DNA of 64,000 nucleotides from Lachnospiraceae bacterium (GTDB lineage: Bacteria > Bacillota > Clostridia > Lachnospirales > Lachnospiraceae). This document shows, one piece after another, positions 29,344 through 39,760 of this stretch (positions within the stretch are counted from its first letter, which is position 1; every line of letters starts with the position of its first letter). Location of the stretch: assembly GCA_024687745.1 (NCBI GenBank), contig JAILEM010000182.1, positions 1 to 64,000 on the forward strand, written 5' to 3'. The notes under the pieces are model-generated. The model ran no database searches. It had not been told where the DNA came from and worked only from the letters and a program-made list of their open reading frames with translations. Both the position numbers and the translations under genes were made by a program.

Positions 29344-31260
29344 ATGAACCAAAGAGTGATTGCTATGTACGAATATATTTTAAAAGGATCATACTCCGAT
29401 AATATATATAATGAAGAAAAAGGATTTGGTTTCTATGATACCGGATATGCATCCTCTTCTTCTCTCACCCTTGCCGAAAGGTCTTTAAAAAACGGAGGAT
29501 GGTTCAGAAGAGATCTCAAAGAAAAAACCGATGTTTCCGACAGGGAAGTTCTTATAATAAAAATCCCCGTCCGGGAATTTGGTACCTATCAGATTAAACT
29601 GAAAATCCTTGCATTAAAAGAACCTGTAAAGAAGCTGTCAATCTTCTCAATGAGAAGGACAATTCTTAACAATATGTTAAGTCTTGAGCCGGACAAGGCT
29701 TATACAAGAACATTTTTCGTCGCTGTTACTCCCTATATTCCGGCATTTTCCTATAAAAGGTGTAATGATAAGGATATTTTTATAAGTCTTACGGGCGAAG
29801 GACTGATCAAGTCGTCCGGAGATTATGGAGCATATAATACCGATAATCTGGAAATATCCATTGAGATAGAAAAAAAAGAGGTTCCTGTTATTTATATTGC
29901 CGGTGATTCCACAGTTACGGATCAAAATGCGGGTATACCTTATTATCCATTTGATTCCTGTTGCGGATGGGCCCAGACACTTCCCATGTATATTGATTCG
30001 GCTGCCGTATGTAATCAGTCGCATTCCGGTCTGACCTCCAATTGCTTTAAGGATGATGGGCATTATGGCATTATTCTGGAAAGGATAAAACAGGGGGATC
30101 TTTTTATAATCCAATTTGGACATAATGATCAAAAAAGGCGAAATCTTAAAGCCTTTGAAGGATATGCGGACAATCTCAGAAGGTATATTTCAGATATTAA
30201 AGGAAAAAAGGCAGATATAATAATCTGCTCTCCCATCAGCCGAATTCCACAGAAAAATAAAGACGGATCTTCCTATTCTCTCCTTTATGACTATTCAAAG
30301 GCGGCAGAAGCAGTTGCAAATGAGTTTAATATTCCGTTTATAAATCTTCATTCACTGACTTTTGACAAATGGACAGAAATAGGCGATAAAAGCACGGATT
30401 ATTTTATGAAAGGCGACATAACACACACAAACGAATACGGTGCCTGCCTTATTTCATCACTGTTCATGAGGGAGATAAGAAAGATAGTATCAAAAGATCC
30501 TGATATTCTGATAAACTCTGCAGATAACGGTTTTACAGCTCCTTTTTTTTCTCCGGATTCAGATACTAAAATTATTCCTGAGCAGACGGCCGGAGATGAT
30601 ATCTTTTCAATCGGATTACCTTTTATCGACACTGTTAATTACCCTGCAAAGGAAGAGCTTGAAGAAGCCTTCCACAGAGGTCTTATGGATCCATGCGTTA
30701 TGTATCTTCACCCCTATGCAGTAATGCCCAGGGCCCAGCTCCTTATGATCCTGTTCAAGGCCTTACGAATAAGCGGAAAACGTCCCTATAAAGGGTACTA
30801 TGCAGATATTCATTATGATGAATGGGATTCAGGTTATATACAGACACTTCATGAAGAAAACCTTATAGACCCACAGACAGTAAAAAAATCAGATTCCGAT
30901 CTATATTTCAGGCCCGATGATCCGCTTACTTATGAGGAACTTTTCAGTTTTCTTATAAGATTTCTTGAAAAGGATAAGGAAAAAAGAGATATATCTATTA
31001 AGGATTGCGTTAAAAAAGCCAAAGCGCTGGGGATTGACACAAGAACCGATCATCCCGAACTAACATCCAAAACAATCGGATCCGGTAAATACAATATAGA
31101 TTTTGAAAAAAATATATCTATAGAAGAAACAGAAATTGAAAAAAGATATGAATCAGCTCAGGGAAACTATATTTCCAGAGGTGAGATATATATAGTTCTT
31201 TCAAGATTCATTGATATAGCAAAGGATATAAGAAAAAGGAGTATTAAATATGAAGCATGA
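29344..31260 (+). CDS. CE12-like rhamnogalacturonan acetylesterase (SGNH) with C-terminal SLH-like repeats
   Basis: IYIAGDSTVTDQ, GWAQTLP, NQSHSG, FGHNDQK, THTNEYGA; SLH-like C-terminus. Start may be 29365. Confidence 0.8.
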   Translation: MNQRVIAMYEYILKGSYSDNIYNEEKGFGFYDTGYASSSSLTLAERSLKNGGWFRRDLKEKTDVSDREVLIIKIPVREFGTYQIKLKILALKEPVKKLSIFSMRRTILNNMLSLEPDKAYTRTFFVAVTPYIPAFSYKRCNDKDIFISLTGEGLIKSSGDYGAYNTDNLEISIEIEKKEVPVIYIAGDSTVTDQNAGIPYYPFDSCCGWAQTLPMYIDSAAVCNQSHSGLTSNCFKDDGHYGIILERIKQGDLFIIQFGHNDQKRRNLKAFEGYADNLRRYISDIKGKKADIIICSPISRIPQKNKDGSSYSLLYDYSKAAEAVANEFNIPFINLHSLTFDKWTEIGDKSTDYFMKGDITHTNEYGACLISSLFMREIRKIVSKDPDILINSADNGFTAPFFSPDSDTKIIPEQTAGDDIFSIGLPFIDTVNYPAKEELEEAFHRGLMDPCVMYLHPYAVMPRAQLLMILFKALRISGKRPYKGYYADIHYDEWDSGYIQTLHEENLIDPQTVKKSDSDLYFRPDDPLTYEELFSFLIRFLEKDKEKRDISIKDCVKKAKALGIDTRTDHPELTSKTIGSGKYNIDFEKNISIEETEIEKRYESAQGNYISRGEIYIVLSRFIDIAKDIRKRSIKYEA

Positions 31261-32770
31261 ATTTTTACTGGATTTCAGGGCAACAGATACAGAAGCAGAG
31301 ATTTTTTGGGATCTTCCGGAAAATGCAACATCGGAAACCAGTTATGACATAATCAAGGACGGCATAAAGATCGATTCTACTAACAAAACTCACTTTTCTC
31401 TTTCAGATCTTTCTCCGGAATCAGACACGGAAATAGAAATAACAATGGGCGAAAACATCTCTCTTGGAATGATTACTGTTCATACCAAAAAAAGCAAAAA
31501 AAAGATCGATATCACTCTTCCGCCCTATAACGCAAGGGGTGACGGTAAGACGCTCAATACTAAGGCTATCCAGAAAGCACTTGATGACTGTGACAGAAAT
31601 TCCTATGTATTCATACCTAAAGGAACCTTCCTTACAGGAGCACTTAACATGCATTCTGACACGGAGCTGTATGTAGATAAAGAAGGTACTTTACAGGGGA
31701 CCGAGGAACCCGAGGATTATCTCCCCAAAATTCTCAGCAGATTTGAGGGGTATGAGATGGATTGTTACAGAAGTCTTATAAACCTTGGAGAACTTGATCA
31801 TAATTCAGGCTATAACTGTGAAAATGTTATTATACGGGGGGAAGGCAGTATAATAGGTGGTGGATGGATACTCGCAAAGAAAATCGCCAAGCTTGAGGCA
31901 ATCCGCCTTAAGGATTTTATTGAATCTCTTGGTGATAAAATAAAAGAGTATGAAAAACCCGAAACCATATCTCACAGGGCAAGGGGAAGGCTCATTAACA
32001 TGAGTAATTGCAAAAATATATGGATCCACGGGCTAATGCTTGGTTATGCTCCCGCATGGAACCTTCATTTTATTTATTCGGATAATATAGTGACAGATCA
32101 CTGTACAATAGAATCAAAAGGTGTTTGGAACGGTGACGGATGGGATCCCGATTCTTCCACAAATTCAACTATATATGCCTGTCAGTTTTTCACAGAGGAT
32201 GATTCTGTGGCAGTAAAATCCGGGAAAAATCCCGAAGGTAACGAAATTAACAGACCTTCCAAACATATACGTGTCTTTGACTGTGTATGTCATTTTGGAC
32301 ACGGTCTCTGTATCGGAAGTGAAATGTCCGGCGGAGTTGAAGATGTAAGGCTGTGGGACTGTGATATGGGTCCCACCTGGTCAGGCATAGAAATAAAAGG
32401 CACCAAAAAAAGAGGTGGTTATGTACGTGACCTTATAGTAAAGGATATAACTGCCTCACATGTTATGATCCATTCGGTTTTATTTAATGATGACGGTATA
32501 GGTTATCCCATACCACCGGTCTTTGAGAACTGTCATTTTGAAAGAATGCGCTTACTTGGAAGATTTCTTGACAATAATGCCGGGAAAAACGATTGGCATG
32601 ACTGTCCTTCCATACTTCTTTGCGGATTTGATATTCCCGGACACGAGGTAAAAAATATAACATTTAAAGATATCGAAATGGAAAATCCCGCTGAGGGCAC
32701 TGACAGTATCCATATGGAACACTGTGAAAATATTTCCTTTGAAAATATAAAAAGTGTTCCACGAAGATAA
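31250..32770 (+). CDS. GH28 polygalacturonase-like protein with N-terminal FN3-like domain
   Basis: YNARGDGKTLNTKAIQKALDDC, NGDGWDPDSSTNSTIYACQFFTEDDSVAVKSG, GHGLCIGSEMSGG. Confidence 0.9.
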   Translation: MKHEFLLDFRATDTEAEIFWDLPENATSETSYDIIKDGIKIDSTNKTHFSLSDLSPESDTEIEITMGENISLGMITVHTKKSKKKIDITLPPYNARGDGKTLNTKAIQKALDDCDRNSYVFIPKGTFLTGALNMHSDTELYVDKEGTLQGTEEPEDYLPKILSRFEGYEMDCYRSLINLGELDHNSGYNCENVIIRGEGSIIGGGWILAKKIAKLEAIRLKDFIESLGDKIKEYEKPETISHRARGRLINMSNCKNIWIHGLMLGYAPAWNLHFIYSDNIVTDHCTIESKGVWNGDGWDPDSSTNSTIYACQFFTEDDSVAVKSGKNPEGNEINRPSKHIRVFDCVCHFGHGLCIGSEMSGGVEDVRLWDCDMGPTWSGIEIKGTKKRGGYVRDLIVKDITASHVMIHSVLFNDDGIGYPIPPVFENCHFERMRLLGRFLDNNAGKNDWHDCPSILLCGFDIPGHEVKNITFKDIEMENPAEGTDSIHMEHCENISFENIKSVPRR

Positions 32771-32806
32771 GGATACATCACGAAGATAAGGATACATTAA
32801 TAACAC

Positions 32807-32858
32807 AAAAACCCTTAAGCTGCTCCTCACATTACTGTGATTCGCTTAAGGGTTTTTT
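32807..32858 (+). terminator. Intrinsic terminator after pectin-utilisation genes
   Basis: AAAACCCTTAAGC ... GCTTAAGGGTTTTTT. Confidence 0.85.
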
Positions 32859-32885
32859 ATCGTATCACGTTATTATTTTACTTCA

Positions 32886-33536
32886 TCATTTTTTTATGCT
32901 GTATCTGTCCATAAGCATTTCCTTAAGGGTCATCAGCTCCTTAACAGGATCAAATCCCTTTTGGGGTCTGTAAACAAGGCCAACCGCATAACGGGTCACA
33001 GCTGCGAGCATGATATGTAATGATGTTGAGAATATCTCCTGCCCCGAGACATCTGTTCTCATGGTACCGTCTTTCTTTGCCTTTTGGTTGATGATCCGAA
33101 AATTCTCGGCAAGCTTTTCAATTACATCCGTATAAGGCTTTATTACCTCTGATCCGATTGATTCAGATTGGATGTAAATGTTAAAATTCTGGTTGAATCT
33201 CAACAGATCTTTATGGGATTTATACAATTCCAAAAATGAATCAAGAAAGAATTCGTAAATCTGAGCGGCTGTCATGTTGTCAAATTTCTTATTCTTTCTG
33301 CTCTTTTGGTTGATCTGTGCATACTCCATCCATTTCCACCTTGCGATAGCTACTACAAGAACAGGTTTCGCACCAAAATACCTGTATAGCGTAGCAACTC
33401 CATAGCCGCTGGCATCAGCGACCTCCTGCATTGAAACCGTATCGATAGTATTTTTAGACATAAGATTATAGCCCTTTTCCAAAAAGGCATCTCTCTTAAT
33501 GACCATCTTTGGTTTCCTGATTTCCTTTGCTTCCAT
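32886..33536 (-). CDS. TetR family transcriptional regulator
   Basis: MSKNTIDTVSMQEVADASGYGVATLYRYFGAKPVLV. Confidence 0.88.
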   Translation of the reverse strand: MEAKEIRKPKMVIKRDAFLEKGYNLMSKNTIDTVSMQEVADASGYGVATLYRYFGAKPVLVVAIARWKWMEYAQINQKSRKNKKFDNMTAAQIYEFFLDSFLELYKSHKDLLRFNQNFNIYIQSESIGSEVIKPYTDVIEKLAENFRIINQKAKKDGTMRTDVSGQEIFSTSLHIMLAAVTRYAVGLVYRPQKGFDPVKELMTLKEMLMDRYSIKK

Positions 33537-33629
33537 TGTTTTGTCTCCCTCCTTAAAAATAAAACATATATATCAAATAATATGTTCCCTGAATCATGCT
33601 CCGATCAATATTAATGACCGGAAAGACAG

Positions 33630-35351
33630 TCAGATCTGTTTCTGCTTATTATCAGCCATTTTATTATCTCTGACCATTTTTTCAAAATCCTTCACAGGTA
33701 CGGGCTTTGAAAAGTAATATCCCTGAAATACAGTACATCCTAAGTTTACAAGTGAGTCCAACTGTATTTTGGTCTCGACACCCTCTGTAATCACACCCAT
33801 TCCAAGATTTTTTGCCATATCTATTACTGAACTTAGTATTATCGTTCCTCTTTCGTTATTCCTGGTTTTTCTTAAAAATCCCATGTCTATCTTAAGTACA
33901 TCTGATCTAAGATCCTTTAAGAGGCTAAGAGAAGACGAGCCTTTTCCAAAATCATCTATTTCTATGGTAAATCCTTTGTTCTGCATATATTCAATGATCT
34001 CATTGTTATCAAGCGTTTCATCCGCAACTGCTGTTTCGGTTATTTCAACGTGAAGTTTTTCATATGGAACATTATATTTATCACAGAGATCAATAATAGT
34101 TGAAGCGATATTTATATGATAAAAATCCAAAGGCGATACATTTATTGAAAGATAAAGATCGGCAAATTCACTATCTTTCCATGAATCAAGCTGTTCAATT
34201 GCCAACTCCCATACATACCGGTCGAGAGAGGCAATAAGATCGGATTTTTCAAGAATTCCAATAAATTCATAGGGTGGAACCATCTGACCGTCGGGAAGTA
34301 TCCATCTGACTAGGCATTCTGCACCAATTATCCTGTTATCCAGATTGATCTGAGGCTGTAAATATATCACAAACTGACCACTGCGCAGATTGTCCTCAAA
34401 ATTACTTATAACCTCCTGCTCGTGAAGAGCATTTTGAAGCATTGATTCATCAAACCAGGCGATCACCTTTTCCCTGTTTGTACGGATAGTCTGTAAAGCC
34501 ATATGAGCACGATCAAACATAATAGATATGGCCAGATCCTGGGTATTTACCTGATATATTCCTGCATGAAGAGTTAATCTGTATGTAGCACCATCGATCA
34601 GACTCTTGATCTTTTTGATACCTTCGATAAGAATTTCCTCTATATCAGCTCTATAAGGAATAAGAATTGCAAACCTGTCTCCGCCAAACCTGCCTGTACA
34701 TCCCTTTCTACCGCTAAGTTCAGAAAAAACAGCACCTGCCTCAACTAATATCTCATCACCCTTTTCGATACCAAAAAGGCTGTTAACAAGCTTAAAATTT
34801 TGAATATCCACAGATATTATAAGCCAGTTCTCATCAGGATAAAAGCTCATCAATTCTCTTGCCGTCTGACAGAAACCATCTCCGTTTAATACTCCTGTAA
34901 GAGTATCATGTGTTGAAAGGTAACCGGCTGTTTCTATACTGTCTTTATCATTGCCCATATTTTGAGGATCATCAGAAACAGGCGCAATATTTATCATTTC
35001 CATATTACAGCTATATCTGGTTCCATCAGCAAGATTAATAATAAGCGGAACTGATTGTATCTGGTATTTATTTCCATCGAAGAATTCTAAACGATCTTTT
35101 TTCTTAAGAGTCCTGCATGCTAAAAGACTTGTACAATTACTGCATCTATGATCGGCATTCCATACTGAATAACATTTATTTCCATAGGAAATCATTCCAT
35201 TGTCGTTATTAACGGATATTTCCCGACACTCCTGGGGATCCACAAGACGTACCAGATCAAATAAAGATTCCATACCCACTATAAGGGGATTAACATCTTT
35301 CCAGTTATATTCTTTTATCTTCACTGGCTTTACAGCCGAATTATCACTCAT
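33630..35351 (-). CDS. GGDEF/EAL protein with divergent active-site motifs
   Basis: GRFGGDRFAILIP in GGDEF position; GAECLVRW in EAL position; EITETAVADE, EGVETKIQLD. Confidence 0.85.
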   Translation of the reverse strand: MSDNSAVKPVKIKEYNWKDVNPLIVGMESLFDLVRLVDPQECREISVNNDNGMISYGNKCYSVWNADHRCSNCTSLLACRTLKKKDRLEFFDGNKYQIQSVPLIINLADGTRYSCNMEMINIAPVSDDPQNMGNDKDSIETAGYLSTHDTLTGVLNGDGFCQTARELMSFYPDENWLIISVDIQNFKLVNSLFGIEKGDEILVEAGAVFSELSGRKGCTGRFGGDRFAILIPYRADIEEILIEGIKKIKSLIDGATYRLTLHAGIYQVNTQDLAISIMFDRAHMALQTIRTNREKVIAWFDESMLQNALHEQEVISNFEDNLRSGQFVIYLQPQINLDNRIIGAECLVRWILPDGQMVPPYEFIGILEKSDLIASLDRYVWELAIEQLDSWKDSEFADLYLSINVSPLDFYHINIASTIIDLCDKYNVPYEKLHVEITETAVADETLDNNEIIEYMQNKGFTIEIDDFGKGSSSLSLLKDLRSDVLKIDMGFLRKTRNNERGTIILSSVIDMAKNLGMGVITEGVETKIQLDSLVNLGCTVFQGYYFSKPVPVKDFEKMVRDNKMADNKQKQI

Positions 35352-35666
35352 AATAATCTATTTCCGGATTTGGTTGACTGCCATAGTCAATCGCGCGTTT
35401 ATATAGCTGCAAATCTCTGTTTTCACTAATAATAGTGTTAAATCCCCTATTTTGTATTATGGAAAGGACATTTCTTTGTATTATACCACATAAATGATAT
35501 TTTAATTATTAATATTCTATAACATATATTTTTTATAAAAATGATTATACATAATATCATTAAATATGTCACGTATTTGGAAGCCTCGACAATGCTTGCT
35601 CTTGCAATTGCCTTTTATAAAAAAGATTATATTTCGGGGTTGTGATTTAATATATTATATTATAGA

Positions 35667-35682
35667 ATGTAATCGCTTACAT
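35667..35682. promoter_or_regulatory. LacI-family operator candidate
   Basis: ATGTAATCGCTTACAT; identical copy at 43170-43185. Confidence 0.75.
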
Positions 35683-35714
35683 TTTGGGTTTGGAAAATAC
35701 AAAAAGGAAATCAT

Positions 35715-36728
35715 ATGAATATATACGACATTTCGAAACTGGCCGGGGTCTCTACAGCAACTGTTTCACGGGTTATAAACGGTGCAGATAATGTTAAACC
35801 TTCAACAAGAGATAAAGTACTTAATGTCATTGAAAAAAACGGCTATACCCCCAATGCCTTTGCAAGAGGATTAGGGCTTAACACAATGAATTCCGTTGGT
35901 ATAATGTGTGTGGATTCCTCTGATCTTTATATTGCCAAAGCTGTGTATTGTATTGAAGGAGAATTACGAGAAAACGGATATCATACAATACTTACCTGTA
36001 CAGGTTTTGATCGCAAAGGCAAGGAAGAATCCCTTTCAATGCTTCTGGCTCAGCATGTAGACTGCATAATCTTTGCCGGTTCAGCATTTATCGATGATAA
36101 TAATGATAAAAATAACAAATATATATATGATGCTGCCGATATTGTTCCGGTTATGATCTTAAATGCCTGCCTCGACCACCCAAACATACACTGTGTACTA
36201 TGTGATGACAGTATAGCCACAAGAGATGCAGCCCTTTTTCTTATTGATAATGGAAGACGTGATATTCTTTATCTCTACAATTCACGCACCTACTCGGCAG
36301 TTCGTAAGGTTGCCGGATACAGAAAAGCGTTTGAACTAAGAAGAATGTCCTGCGATGAGAGATATCTTCAGTTTTTTGAAGGTTCTTCAAGAGATATAAA
36401 CGGTGTATGCAATTTTGTGACTTCCCTGCGCAGAAGTGGTCTTAATTTTGATGCAATTCTTACACTGGATGATCTCTTAGCTATCGGCGCTGTAAAGTAT
36501 GCTCTAAGAAACAGCATTTCCATACCTGATGAACTCTCCATTATGGGGTATAACAATTCAATCTTTACAGTCTGTTGTGAACCGGAGATATCAAGTGTTG
36601 ATAACAGACTTGAATCCATGTGTAAAAATCTTGTAAGTATCTGCCTTGATGTACTTTCCGGAAGGGAAGCACCCAAAAAATCAATGTTCAGTGGAATGCT
36701 TGTACATAGAAAGACCACCCTTTTATAA
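35715..36728 (+). CDS. LacI family transcriptional regulator
   Basis: MNIYDISKLAGVSTATVSRVINGADNVKPSTRDKVLNVIEKNGYTPNAFARGL. Confidence 0.93.
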   Translation: MNIYDISKLAGVSTATVSRVINGADNVKPSTRDKVLNVIEKNGYTPNAFARGLGLNTMNSVGIMCVDSSDLYIAKAVYCIEGELRENGYHTILTCTGFDRKGKEESLSMLLAQHVDCIIFAGSAFIDDNNDKNNKYIYDAADIVPVMILNACLDHPNIHCVLCDDSIATRDAALFLIDNGRRDILYLYNSRTYSAVRKVAGYRKAFELRRMSCDERYLQFFEGSSRDINGVCNFVTSLRRSGLNFDAILTLDDLLAIGAVKYALRNSISIPDELSIMGYNNSIFTVCCEPEISSVDNRLESMCKNLVSICLDVLSGREAPKKSMFSGMLVHRKTTLL

Positions 36729-36757
36729 GGGTGGCCAAATAGGAGAAAAAAAAGAAA

Positions 36758-38173
36758 TTAATACAACTCTATAACCTTTATTACCTCACCGTTTATGTCT
36801 GTGATCAGTTTGACATCTGCTTTTGTATTAAATATCTCACGAAAATCTATCATTCCTCTTGATCCTGTTTTTGAATTTTCAATCCTATATATATGACCGT
36901 TAAGATGCTGTTCATATACACTCTCTACTCCGGTTCTGCAACCCCAGTATAACTCGTCACCCTCTCTGTGAACTCCATATACCCTGGATACATATTCAAG
37001 AACAGAAAGCATGGCCGGACCGTAGCCGTCTATCTTTGTTCCATCCTCTGAAAACATTGAGGGCCTGGCACTAAAAGGATCAAACTGCTGGACAAATACA
37101 CAGTCCTCCTTAAGAGCCTCAAACAGTATTTTGCCAAGCTCTATTACAAGATGGTCATAACCATAATTTTCAAGTGCCCTTATCGCACGCTGATATGTCA
37201 GCATCTCGCATTGGCCGCTCCAGTTATTTGCAGATATATTTCGAAACATCGAATCACTTACCGAAACAGACGGTAAAGGCATTTTAGTCCAAAACTCATT
37301 AGGATTTAAAAGATGTCTGTCGACAAATTTCTCTGCCATATCATTATCTATACTGTTCCAGTACATTGCCCGCAATGTATTATGATATAGTATCGGCATC
37401 CTGAAATGGTTCTTATCTCTGTCATAACAAGTCGAATCTTCTTCACTCCATAGATATTCTCTTATCTTTCTTTTTATTTCCTTTGATCTAAGAGACCAGT
37501 ATGAAATGTCCTCGTCCCTGCCAAGCAGTCTTGAAACCTTTTCCAGTGTCTCACGGGCAGAATAGGAATAGCTCATGACATCGATCGAAGCCATTGGAAC
37601 AACGCGACATCCTTTGGGTGGATATTCTTCTTCCCAACCGTCGGGTGCATCCATATAACGCATAGCGTTATCCTCCCCGGTATCATATTTACACCACGTT
37701 TCTAGGCATCCATCCCCGTCGGAATCGCGTACAGACCAGAGATAATTATCAAATCTCTCAAGGGTCGAATATAACAGTTCCAGATAATCTTTATCAAGTT
37801 CCGCGATATAATACATGTTAAGGGCCGGTTTAGGAAAACAAAAGCCCTGAAATTTATTATACTGAGGCACGACTTTATTATCTATAAGAGCAATGGAACC
37901 GGGAAGTCTTCCATCCTCCCTTATATTTTCCATAAACATAAGCTGATTGTTCAGTCCTACTTCGATATTCCTCTTGGCATACATTTCTCCGCCCATAGGC
38001 TGGGTTTCAAGCCATATCTTTTCATAGCCCCCACCCTCGACAAGAACTTTTTTTCCGGCAAAATCCCTGATATTATCAAGACATTTCCTTTCAGCTTCAT
38101 CATATAAATGTTTAAGTTTTGTATCAGATATATCAAATATCACATGTGAATCCTTATTCACATTAACCCCCAT
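36758..38173 (-). CDS. MGH1/GH63-like alpha/alpha-toroid glycoside hydrolase
   Basis: DSDGDGCLETWCKYDTGEDNAMRY, NWSGQCEMLTYQRAI; next to GH43 gene. Confidence 0.65.
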   Translation of the reverse strand: MGVNVNKDSHVIFDISDTKLKHLYDEAERKCLDNIRDFAGKKVLVEGGGYEKIWLETQPMGGEMYAKRNIEVGLNNQLMFMENIREDGRLPGSIALIDNKVVPQYNKFQGFCFPKPALNMYYIAELDKDYLELLYSTLERFDNYLWSVRDSDGDGCLETWCKYDTGEDNAMRYMDAPDGWEEEYPPKGCRVVPMASIDVMSYSYSARETLEKVSRLLGRDEDISYWSLRSKEIKRKIREYLWSEEDSTCYDRDKNHFRMPILYHNTLRAMYWNSIDNDMAEKFVDRHLLNPNEFWTKMPLPSVSVSDSMFRNISANNWSGQCEMLTYQRAIRALENYGYDHLVIELGKILFEALKEDCVFVQQFDPFSARPSMFSEDGTKIDGYGPAMLSVLEYVSRVYGVHREGDELYWGCRTGVESVYEQHLNGHIYRIENSKTGSRGMIDFREIFNTKADVKLITDINGEVIKVIELY

Positions 38174-38184
38174 TCTTTAATTCA

Positions 38185-39723
38185 TCATCGTGAAAACCGA
38201 TGATTTATCTCAAAAAACTCAAATCCGGCACATGCTTTTTTTTCAAGCATATCATGTACATACATACCGAAGTGCGCTCCGGTAAAGCCTCTGCAGTATT
38301 CATCTGTAAGTATCTGAGTGCTTCCCTTTACATCAATACATATCCATTTTTCATTTTCCCGATATTCAAAATATATATCCGTTCCGTCTGTTTCTATCTT
38401 TAGTTCTATCGGTGCCTCTAATGACACCTTTATGGGATTGATAAGATCGGTTATCTCTCCCCGGTCACTTTTTAATATGGTAAGGACAGAATTTCCATCC
38501 CCGTCTGCCGTTTTTCCAAAAATGTAAAAATTCAGATTATCGTAAATATACGTTAATCCCGCAAACTCTTCCTGAACGATCGGATTAAAATACATTTTTG
38601 TGACCGCAGAGCATGCATGTTCCTTTTGACGAACAGCAAGAAGTGACACACTGTGCAGAGAATTAAGAGATTCCTGCCCCCTGAGCATAAGCATATTATT
38701 TTCTATATGCGCAAATTCATCATATCTTCTTCTTAATGAAGAATATCTTACGTTTATCGTTTTATCAGTAAAATTATCACAGAAATCCTGAGGATCGCTT
38801 TCTGTATACTCCTTAAGTCCTTTAGGTTCATTAATCCGGCTAAGACAGTAGCCATCCTTATTTGCCGGAAAAAAGAATCCGTCTTCACCTAAAAAGATTT
38901 CCTGAATGGCGGTTTCCCTGCCCAGAATACATCCCTTTGCACCTTCTGTTCTTCTTGCACACAGATGAACAAGATAATAAAAACCATTATCAGCCCTTAC
39001 AATGTCCGCATGTCCGCATTTTTGCAAAGCACCTGATATATCAGAGGTTAAAAACGGATTACCAGGACAGGTTTCATATGGACCATAAACATTATCTGAT
39101 CTTGCCATAGTAACACAATGATCATAGCCTGTTCCGCCCTCTGCAGCTATCAGATAATAATAATCTCCTATGTGATAAAGATGAGGCCCCTCAAGGAAAC
39201 CTATACCTGAACCCGAATAAACCTTAACGTAATCTCCCAGAGGTTTAAGATTTTCCGGATCTAATTCTCTTACAGTTATCCCCTTAAATCCGTTTATCAT
39301 ATTTACAAGGTATTTTTTTCCGTCAATATCATGAAACAGTGACGGATCAAAACCCATACTATTCAAATATAAGGGATCTGACCAATCCTTATAAATATCA
39401 TCTGTCCAGACAACATAATTATTTGTATTATAAAATCTGCCTTTTTTTGTCTTTACATCGGTATATACAAGATAAAACCTTTTTCCGTCATAACTAAGAC
39501 ACGGAGCCCAAACACCTCCCGATGGAGGATCTCCTGTAAGATCGAGCTGAGAATATCTGCGAAGCGGTGATCTTATCTGTTTATAATTCTTAAGATCCGA
39601 AGATTCAAAGATTTTAACTCCGGGCCACCATTCAAAAGTAGACACAGCAATATAATACATTCCATTTGCGTTTATTATGCTTGGATCAGGGCAAAATCCC
39701 CGAAGTATGGGATTTTCAATCAT
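38185..39723 (-). CDS. GH43 beta-xylosidase/arabinofuranosidase-like protein
   Basis: NPILRGFCPDPSIINANGMYYIAVSTFEWWPGVKIFESSDL, GVWAPCLSYDGKRFYLVYT, EGPHLY. Confidence 0.92.
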   Translation of the reverse strand: MIENPILRGFCPDPSIINANGMYYIAVSTFEWWPGVKIFESSDLKNYKQIRSPLRRYSQLDLTGDPPSGGVWAPCLSYDGKRFYLVYTDVKTKKGRFYNTNNYVVWTDDIYKDWSDPLYLNSMGFDPSLFHDIDGKKYLVNMINGFKGITVRELDPENLKPLGDYVKVYSGSGIGFLEGPHLYHIGDYYYLIAAEGGTGYDHCVTMARSDNVYGPYETCPGNPFLTSDISGALQKCGHADIVRADNGFYYLVHLCARRTEGAKGCILGRETAIQEIFLGEDGFFFPANKDGYCLSRINEPKGLKEYTESDPQDFCDNFTDKTINVRYSSLRRRYDEFAHIENNMLMLRGQESLNSLHSVSLLAVRQKEHACSAVTKMYFNPIVQEEFAGLTYIYDNLNFYIFGKTADGDGNSVLTILKSDRGEITDLINPIKVSLEAPIELKIETDGTDIYFEYRENEKWICIDVKGSTQILTDEYCRGFTGAHFGMYVHDMLEKKACAGFEFFEINHRFSR

Positions 39724-39760
39724 ATAGTATTATTCCTCTATTTATCCTGATAATTCTTTT

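Noticed and set aside
36714-36736. Hairpin ACCACCC..GGGTGGC at the end of lacI as a terminator
   Set aside because: Good stem but no clear T-tract on either strand, so not called as an intrinsic terminator.
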